From Primorskyibacter marinus (GTDB lineage: Bacteria; Pseudomonadota; Alphaproteobacteria; Rhodobacterales; Rhodobacteraceae): a stretch of DNA of 64,000 nt. The position numbers were made by a program, and so were the translations under genes. The DNA lies in the NCBI RefSeq assembly GCF_003313245.1, contig NZ_QJSD01000001.1, positions 558,001 through 622,000 on the forward strand, read 5' to 3'. The notes under the pieces are model-generated. The model was not told the origin of the DNA. It saw only the letters and a program-made list of their open reading frames with translations, and searched no databases. This document shows, in pieces, positions 58,363 through 64,000 of the stretch. Each line of letters opens with the position of its first letter. The first letter of the stretch is position 1.

Positions 58363-59109
58363 TCAGCCCAGCATCGCCAGCGCGGGAAATGTCTCCAGCA
58401 ACCAGAACGAAAACGCAGAAAAGCCGCCCGTCAGCATCAACAGGCCGATGGTCCACAGAAGCAGCCCCATCACCCGTTCGATCTGTTCCATATGGCGTTT
58501 CATCCAGCCCATCACGCCGGTCAGTTGCGGCAGGAAACCCGCCACCAGCAGAAACGGTATGCCAAGGCCCGCCGCGTAAATTCCCAGCAACAACGTGCCC
58601 TTGCTGACCGAAGCCTCTGACGCCGCCAGAGACAGGATCGCGCCCAGTTGCGGCCCGATGCAAGGCGTCCATCCGAACGCAAATGCCAGCCCCAGCACAT
58701 AGGCGCCAAAGGCCGATCCACCACGGTCGCCGGCGTCCATCCGCGCTTCGCGGTCAAGAAATCCTATACGGTAGACGCCGACAAAATGCGCCCCGAAGAT
58801 CATCACCAATATGCCCGCAATGGTATTGAACGTGCCTTGATATTGCAGGAACACCGCCCCGATCACCGAAGCGGTGAACCCCAGCAGCAGGAACACCGTC
58901 GACAGGCCGAGCACGAAAAACAGCGCCGGCAGCAGCATTTTGCTACGCCGCCCGGCATTTGCCTCGCCGATTGAGACACCGGACATATAGGCAAGATATG
59001 GCGGCACAATTGGCAGCACGCAGGGGCTGAGAAATGACAGCACTCCAGCGAAAAGCGCTACCAGCATGGCGGGCATCAGCCCCGCGTCGATCAGGTCAAT
59101 TCCAAACAT
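58363..59109 (-). CDS. ccdA: Cytochrome c biogenesis protein CcdA
   Basis: The 248-residue protein has six predicted membrane segments and the two conserved redox cysteines in FLSPCVLPIVPPYLAYMSG and GWTPCIGPQLGAILSLAA. CcdA carries reducing equivalents from thioredoxin across the membrane for haem attachment to cytochrome c and for disulfide reduction. It lies 165 bp upstream of the hydrolase gene on the same strand. No other ccm gene is in the window. Confidence 0.95.
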   Translation of the reverse strand: MFGIDLIDAGLMPAMLVALFAGVLSFLSPCVLPIVPPYLAYMSGVSIGEANAGRRSKMLLPALFFVLGLSTVFLLLGFTASVIGAVFLQYQGTFNTIAGILVMIFGAHFVGVYRIGFLDREARMDAGDRGGSAFGAYVLGLAFAFGWTPCIGPQLGAILSLAASEASVSKGTLLLGIYAAGLGIPFLLVAGFLPQLTGVMGWMKRHMEQIERVMGLLLWTIGLLMLTGGFSAFSFWLLETFPALAMLG

Positions 59110-59196
59110 GACCCCCGCTTAGATCATCCAGAGCGCGGCGTCACGCTACATGCTGTCACATCCTCGTGGCAGCGCTGAAACACAGGCGCTGAACAC

Positions 59197-59222
59197 CGCC
59201 CCCGGCGCAATGGCCGGGGGCG
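59197..59222 (-). terminator. Hairpin after rne, likely terminator
   Basis: CGCCCCCGGC (59197-59206) and GCCGGGGGCG (59213-59222) form a perfect 10-bp stem with a 6-base loop, 13 bp past the rne stop. No T-run follows on the minus strand. Confidence 0.6.
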
Positions 59223-59235
59223 AAGGTCGTTCGTA

Positions 59236-62163
59236 TCAGCGTCCCAAGGACCACCAGCCACGTCTCTTGGGCTTGTTCTTGTCTTCGGCTTCCGCAGGTT
59301 CCGTGTCCGCCGATGCCGTCGCCAGTTCCTTGTCTTCATGCAAAACCGGTTGGGGGGCAGCGACCTCGCTCACCGGTTCCGGTGCCGCCTCTGGTTCCGG
59401 TGCTGCCGCAGGCTCTGGTTGCGGCGGCGTCTCCACGACCGCTTCGGCCGACGGCTCTGACGCGGCCGGGCTTTCCGGCACAGTCAGGTCCGAGACGTCC
59501 AGTGTCGCCCCCGGTGTTGAATCATCGCCCTGGGCCACATCCGCGACAGGCTCAACCGAGGTTTCGACCGGTGCAGGCGCGTCCGTATCACTCTCGGCTG
59601 CCTTCGGCTTTGCCCGCGAACGCGTGGTCCTGGGTTTGGCAGGCGCTTTCGTCGCGGTGGATTTCGGTTTTGCTCTCGATCGCGTCGCAGGTTTCTTGGG
59701 CGCGGCATCTTCCGCCTCGCCCTCGCCCGGCTGCTCGTCCTCAACAGCCGTTGTTTCGGGTTGTGCCGACGCATCAGCCGTCACGTCCGTCTGCGTGGCC
59801 TCTGCCGCCACGGCGGGAACCTCGGCAGGTGCGTCCATGGCGACCTTACCGCCCTCCGGGACATTCTTGCTCTGTGGTTCTTCGGCATCAGCCGCAGGCT
59901 TAGCCTCTTCGTCAGGCGTGTCGTCGGACCGGTTTTCACCGTTCTCACCATTGCCGTCAGACCCGTTAGACTTTGAACGACTGCGCCGACGACGACGACG
60001 ACGCTTTTTCGGCTTGCCGTCTTCGTCCGCTTCATTGCTTGAATTGTCGTCAGAGGATTTCGCTTCGGTAGCGGTCGCGTCTTCTGCCTCATCTTTCTTG
60101 AGGTCGTTGCTTTCGTCCTCGTCGATCTGATCCATCAAGGACGTATCGACCGACACGACAGGCGTGACAAGCTCGGCCACCTTGCGCGTCGCCGTCTTGA
60201 ACTTTTCAAGGGTGAAATCGGGCGAGACAAGCGCCGGTTCGCCTTCGATGCGCACGGACATGCCGTAGCGCGCCTCGATCTGGGCGATATGTTCGCGCTT
60301 CTGGTTCATCAGGAAGTTGGCGATGCCGACCGGGCATTTCACCAGAACCTCGCGCGACCGTCCGCGCGTGCCCTCTTCTTCGACCTGACGCAGGATCGAC
60401 AGCGACAGGTTGTCATCCGACCGGATCAGGCCGGTGCCGTGACAGGCCGTACAAGGCTGGGTGGTCGCCTCGATCATGCCGGGGCGCAGGCGCTGGCGGC
60501 TCATCTCCATGAGGCCAAAGCCGGAAATCCGCCCGACCTGAATGCGTGCACGATCGGTTTTCAGCTTGTCCTTGATCTTCTTCTCGACCGAGGCGTTGTT
60601 CTTTCGCTCGTCCATGTCGATGAAGTCGATCACGATCAGGCCGGCAAGATCCCGCAGACGCAATTGGCGCGCCACTTCTTCGGCGGCCTCCATGTTGGTC
60701 TTCAACGCGGTTTCTTCGATCGAGCCTTCCTTTGTGGCCCGGCCAGAGTTCACGTCAATCGCCACCAGCGCTTCGGTCACGCCGATCACGATGTAGCCAC
60801 CGGATTTGAGCTGCACCGTCGGGTTGAACATCGACGACAGGTACGACTCCACCTGATAGCGCGCAAACAGCGGCAGGGTCTCGGCGTAATGTTTCACGTT
60901 CTTGGCGTGGGACGGCATGATCATTTTCATGAAGTCCTTGGCGATCCGGTAGCCACGCTCGCCTTCCACCAGAACCTCGTCGATCTCGCGGCTGTACAGA
61001 TCGCGGATCGAGCGTTTGATCAGATCGCCTTCTTCGTAGATCTTCGCAGGTGCGATGGATTTCAGCGTCAGTTCGCGGATTTGCTCCCACAGCCGTTGCA
61101 GATATTCGTAATCGCGCTTGATCTCGGATTTTGTGCGCTTGGCACCCGCTGTCCGCACGATCAGACCAGCGCCGGTGGGCACTTCGATCTCGGCGGCGAT
61201 CTCCTTGAGTTTCTTGCGGTCTACGGCATTGGTGATCTTGCGGCTGATACCGCCGCCACGCGCCGTATTCGGCATCAATACGCAATAGCGACCGGCCAGC
61301 GACAGGTAGGTTGTCAGCGCGGCGCCTTTGTTGCCGCGCTCTTCCTTGACCACCTGAACCAGCAGGATCTGCCGAACCTTGATGACTTCCTGAATCTTGT
61401 AGCGGCGCGGACGCGGTTTGCGGACCGGGCGAATGTCTTCCTGATCATCATCATCGGCAACAGATTCGATGGAACTGTCACGAGAGGACGCGTCGCCTTT
61501 GGCCTCAGCCTCTTGCTCAGAGCCGTTCTCTGCACCGTCGTCGGCTTCGGCATCGGATGCGTCTTCAGAACGATCCCCCGCAGCAGCATCCGCCTCGGCC
61601 ACATCCGTCGCCGGCTCCGCCACAGCCTCGACGGGTTCTTCCACGGGCGTCTCGGCCACGGTCTCCATCGGAGAGCTGCCCTCGGGCACCTCATCCTCGT
61701 CAAGATCAATCGTCTCCATCCCCGAGATCTGACCCTCGGGTTTGGCAACCTCCTGCGTCACCTTCAGATCGTCGGGCTTCGCATTCTCGGATTTCGCGCT
61801 TTTGCGCGACCGGCTGCGGGTCCGCGACGATTTGGGCTTTTCCTCATCCTCATCACGCGCCCGCATTGCCTCGGCATAGGCGCGCTCTTCCTCCATCAAC
61901 GCCTCGCGGTCGGCGACGGGGATCTGGTAATAATCGGGATGAATCTCCGAAAAGGCGAGGAAGCCGTGCCGGTTTCCGCCGTAATCCACAAAGGCCGCCT
62001 GAAGTGACGGCTCCACGCGTGTTACCTTTGCAAGATATATGTTGCCAGCTAGCTGACGTTTGTTTTCAGATTCAAAGTCGAATTCCTCAACCTTGGTTCC
62101 GTCAACCACCACAACGCGGGTTTCTTCCGCGTGGGTGGCATCGATAAGCATTTTCTTGGCCAT
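59236..62163 (-). CDS. rne: Ribonuclease E/G family endoribonuclease
   Basis: The 975-residue protein has an S1 domain (LAGNIYLAKVTRVEPSLQAAFVDYGG) split by an acidic insert of roughly 150 residues. The rest of S1 follows (KIQEVIKVRQILLVQVVKEERGNKGAALTTYLSLAGRYCVLMPN), then the DNase-I-like catalytic part with the metal Asp motif VDVNSGR and the Zn-link CTACHGTG. The C-terminal 300 residues are a disordered Ala/Pro/Glu-rich scaffold with a basic RRRRRRRSRSKS patch. The split S1 and basic scaffold are typical of alphaproteobacterial RNase E. Start ATG 62163. Confidence 0.95.
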   Translation of the reverse strand: MAKKMLIDATHAEETRVVVVDGTKVEEFDFESENKRQLAGNIYLAKVTRVEPSLQAAFVDYGGNRHGFLAFSEIHPDYYQIPVADREALMEEERAYAEAMRARDEDEEKPKSSRTRSRSRKSAKSENAKPDDLKVTQEVAKPEGQISGMETIDLDEDEVPEGSSPMETVAETPVEEPVEAVAEPATDVAEADAAAGDRSEDASDAEADDGAENGSEQEAEAKGDASSRDSSIESVADDDDQEDIRPVRKPRPRRYKIQEVIKVRQILLVQVVKEERGNKGAALTTYLSLAGRYCVLMPNTARGGGISRKITNAVDRKKLKEIAAEIEVPTGAGLIVRTAGAKRTKSEIKRDYEYLQRLWEQIRELTLKSIAPAKIYEEGDLIKRSIRDLYSREIDEVLVEGERGYRIAKDFMKMIMPSHAKNVKHYAETLPLFARYQVESYLSSMFNPTVQLKSGGYIVIGVTEALVAIDVNSGRATKEGSIEETALKTNMEAAEEVARQLRLRDLAGLIVIDFIDMDERKNNASVEKKIKDKLKTDRARIQVGRISGFGLMEMSRQRLRPGMIEATTQPCTACHGTGLIRSDDNLSLSILRQVEEEGTRGRSREVLVKCPVGIANFLMNQKREHIAQIEARYGMSVRIEGEPALVSPDFTLEKFKTATRKVAELVTPVVSVDTSLMDQIDEDESNDLKKDEAEDATATEAKSSDDNSSNEADEDGKPKKRRRRRRRSRSKSNGSDGNGENGENRSDDTPDEEAKPAADAEEPQSKNVPEGGKVAMDAPAEVPAVAAEATQTDVTADASAQPETTAVEDEQPGEGEAEDAAPKKPATRSRAKPKSTATKAPAKPRTTRSRAKPKAAESDTDAPAPVETSVEPVADVAQGDDSTPGATLDVSDLTVPESPAASEPSAEAVVETPPQPEPAAAPEPEAAPEPVSEVAAPQPVLHEDKELATASADTEPAEAEDKNKPKRRGWWSLGR

Positions 62164-62183
62164 GTTTTCCGTTCGCATGCCGC

Positions 62184-62215
62184 AACCGTCCGCATCCCAG
62201 GGGGAGCGGACGGTT
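62184..62215 (-). promoter_or_regulatory. Strong hairpin in rne leader
   Basis: Perfect 10-bp arms AACCGTCCGC (62184-62193) and GCGGACGGTT (62206-62215), extended inward by four more pairs, lie 21 bp upstream of the rne ATG. In other bacteria the rne leader folds to allow RNase E autoregulation; the same may hold here. Confidence 0.55.
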
Positions 62216-62746
62216 CACGGCAATGACTTTTCTGGGCGAGAGACGGCGCGACGCTGGTGGAAGACGCTCGGTCCCCCACTGCCAGCCTCAAATCATGCGC
62301 GCGCTTCATCGCGGTTCTTCTCCGACGCCTGCCACAAGGGTCACGGCGCCCATTTACGACCCGTCGCTTGCGCGTTCCGGGCATTCGGTGCGGCCTTTCG
62401 GCCCGATCGGTCTGGTCAGATCCGTCAGGGATTTCCTGACGCCACATCTGACCAGCGAAACTCTCATCGGCGCGTTCCGCATGGGAAACTGCGCCATTAC
62501 GCCAGCATAAAGCGTCGACGACCTGAAATACAATCCACAATCGCATGTCGCGCGGGGAAAACCCGCGCACGTCAAAGTTGTGCATCAAAAAATACACCCA
62601 CCCGCTCGGGCCATGCCTCTTTCATAATTCTTCTTGGCTCAAATACTCCGGGGAGTCCGAGGGGCAGGCCCCTCGGTCCCGTCGCATCCGCGGACGCGGA
62701 CCTCAAACGCCTTTCAGCACCGCCGCATCAACGCGAACAATCTGTC
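62216..62746. other. Intergenic region upstream of rne, about 530 bp
   Basis: No convincing gene. The left part is the promoter/leader region of rne. The right part (62641-62676) carries a second copy of a dispersed repeat with a perfect CCGAGGGGC/GCCCCTCGG hairpin near the end of the hydroxyisobutyrate dehydrogenase-like gene. Confidence 0.55.
62641..62676 (+). repeat. Dispersed intergenic repeat, copy 2
   Basis: AAATACTCCGGGGAGT (62641-62656) is followed by CCGAGGGGC-AG-GCCCCTCGG (62657-62676), a perfect hairpin. It shares its first 16 bases with the copy at 33738 and lies downstream of the dehydrogenase gene. Confidence 0.6.
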
Positions 62747-63625
62747 TCATCGCGTTTCCAAAGCCCGCAAGCGCCGGATCAGGCTGGACGTGTCCCAGCG
62801 TCCGCCGCCCAGCTTTTGCACGTCCTTGTAGAATTGATCGACCAGCGCGGTGACCGGCAGGCTGGCCCCGGTTTCATCGGCCGTATCCAGACAAATGCCC
62901 AGATCCTTGCGCATCCAGTCCACGGCAAAGCCATGCTCGAATTCGTCAGCAATCATCGTCTCGTATCGGTTGGACATCTGCCAGGACCCGGCGGCCCCCT
63001 GGCTGATCACCTCGACCACGGCGGTGCCGTCCAGCCCCGCCTTCTCGGCAAAATGCAGTGCTTCGGACAAGCCCTGCACAAGACCCGCAATGGCAATCTG
63101 GTTGCACATCTTGGTCATCTGCCCGGCACCGCTGTCACCGATACGGCGGCAGATGCGGGCATAGGCGGAAATTACGGGTTCGGCCTTGGCATAGCTGTCG
63201 GCATCACCACCACACATGACCGACAAGACGCCATTCTCGGCCCCTGCCTGCCCACCGGAAATCGGCGCATCGACAAATCCCAACCCGGCCTCACTGGCGG
63301 CTGCGTACAACTCAGAGGTGACTTTTGCCGACACTGTTGTGTGATCGACAAAGATCGCCCCCGACGCCATCCCGGCAAACGCACCCTCTTCGCCCAGACA
63401 GACACCGCGCAGATCATCGTCATTGCCGACACAGGACATGACGAAATCAGCACCTTTGGCGGCCTCGGCCGGGGTTGCGGCAGAGGCACCCCCGTATTCG
63501 CCCACCCATTTCTCGGCCTTGGCTGCGGTCCGGTTGTAGACCGTCACCTCGTGCCCCGCCTTCTGCAAATGCCCGGCCATCGGATAGCCCATTACACCCA
63601 GACCCAGAAATGCCAGCTTGGCCAT
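62747..63625 (-). CDS. 3-hydroxyisobutyrate dehydrogenase-family oxidoreductase
   Basis: The 292-residue NAD(P)-dependent enzyme has the N-terminal Rossmann motif MAKLAFLGLGVMGYPMAGHLQ, the substrate motif DAPISGGQAGAENG, and GDSGAGQMTKMCNQ with the catalytic Lys near residue 171. It belongs to the beta-hydroxyacid dehydrogenase group, which includes 3-hydroxyisobutyrate dehydrogenase, tartronate semialdehyde reductase and related enzymes. Which substrate it uses cannot be told here. It is divergent from the penicillin acylase gene. Confidence 0.9.
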   Translation of the reverse strand: MAKLAFLGLGVMGYPMAGHLQKAGHEVTVYNRTAAKAEKWVGEYGGASAATPAEAAKGADFVMSCVGNDDDLRGVCLGEEGAFAGMASGAIFVDHTTVSAKVTSELYAAASEAGLGFVDAPISGGQAGAENGVLSVMCGGDADSYAKAEPVISAYARICRRIGDSGAGQMTKMCNQIAIAGLVQGLSEALHFAEKAGLDGTAVVEVISQGAAGSWQMSNRYETMIADEFEHGFAVDWMRKDLGICLDTADETGASLPVTALVDQFYKDVQKLGGGRWDTSSLIRRLRALETR

Positions 63626-63733
63626 ATCACTTCTCCTTCAATTCCTGTCTGCCGAGTTGTGTCGCGCCGGCGCTTGGTTGACAAGGGGCCATCCCTGCCG
63701 AACACACGGACGGGCACGCGAACGGAGGCGGAC

Positions 63734-64000
63734 ATGGTGACGGTTTTCAGATGGTTGGTGCGGATCACCGGCGCGGTGCTGGTGTTCAGCTGTCTTGTCA
63801 TCGCTTTGATCTACTACCTCGCATCGCAATCACTGCCCGACTATGACAAGGCGTTGAAAGTCAACGGCACCACGACCGAAATCGAGATCGTGCGCGACCA
63901 CGCCAATGTGCCGCATATCTTCGCCGGTGCGGACCGAGATGTGTTTTTCGGCCTTGGCTACGCCCATGCGCAGGACCGCCTGTGGCAGATGATGATGTTG
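63734..64000 (+). CDS. Penicillin acylase-family protein, 5' part
   Basis: The gene starts at ATG 63734 and runs off the window end after 89 codons. An N-terminal membrane segment or signal (FRWLVRITGAVLVFSCLVIALIYYLA) is followed by EIVRDHANVPHIFAGADRDVFFGLGYAHAQDRLWQM, the alpha-chain start of the Ntn-hydrolase penicillin/AHL acylases. The catalytic Ser and the beta chain lie beyond the window. Substrate may be N-acyl homoserine lactones or other amides. Confidence 0.88.
   Translation, partial: MVTVFRWLVRITGAVLVFSCLVIALIYYLASQSLPDYDKALKVNGTTTEIEIVRDHANVPHIFAGADRDVFFGLGYAHAQDRLWQMMML

Overview
The window looks like chromosomal DNA of a marine or saline Rhodobacteraceae (roseobacter-type alphaproteobacterium). 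The support is GC-rich coding DNA, a two-piece (permuted) tmRNA gene, an alpha-type SspB, an RNase E whose S1 domain is split by an acidic insert, a PccR-type propionate regulator beside pccB, TRAP and BCCT transporters, and several small lipoproteins and DUF proteins typical of this family. Assignments were made by reading the sequence; no database search was run. Genes are densely packed on both strands. There is no prophage, plasmid module, CRISPR array or intact transposon; the only mobile-element trace is a decayed IS66 transposase fragment beside a tRNA-Val gene.

Region by region. 1-3.6 kb: the end of an exopolyphosphatase gene, a secreted small protein, an EEP-family hydrolase, a TerB/J-domain protein and a glyoxalase-fold protein. 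3.6-16 kb: a propionyl-CoA assimilation locus with methylmalonyl-CoA mutase, pccA, pccB and the ScfR-type regulator pccR. TTTGCAAA-like palindromes lie in front of pccB and pccR, and six small genes of unknown function lie between pccA and pccB. 16-27 kb: EamA and LysE exporters, YebC, two convergent 592-residue SLC13/RCK permeases, a YmdB-type phosphoesterase, 5-formyl-THF cyclo-ligase, MgtE and guanine deaminase. 27-36 kb: the IS66 remnant, tRNA-Val(CAC), HU, Lon with a sigma32-like promoter, Tgt, a RimB-RimK fusion, SufT, a SufA-like carrier and TpiA.

36-41 kb: a gntR-dctPQM operon divergent from uxuA, probably for uptake and dehydration of a hexuronate-derived sugar acid, with an unusual 8-bp tandem repeat in the shared promoter region. 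41-46 kb: a translationally coupled cysK-mscS-alaX operon and a GGCT-NUDIX fusion. 46-52.5 kb: cyclopropane synthase and photolyase (a photo-oxidative stress pair), a usp-BCCT osmolyte operon and a DinB-fold protein. 52.6-55.6 kb: ssrA next to sspB, which encode the tag and the adaptor of one proteolysis pathway, then a coupled fumC-DUF4169-RHH operon. 55.6-64 kb: a P450 coupled to a membrane alpha/beta-hydrolase, CcdA, RNase E with a strong leader hairpin, a hydroxyisobutyrate dehydrogenase-like enzyme and the start of a penicillin acylase-family gene.

The best leads for something undescribed are the coupled P450/membrane hydrolase pair, the small-gene cluster between pccB and pccA, the GGCT-NUDIX fusion, the RimB-RimK fusion and the tandem-repeat operator at the uxuA locus. 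None of them is a clearly new system on sequence alone.
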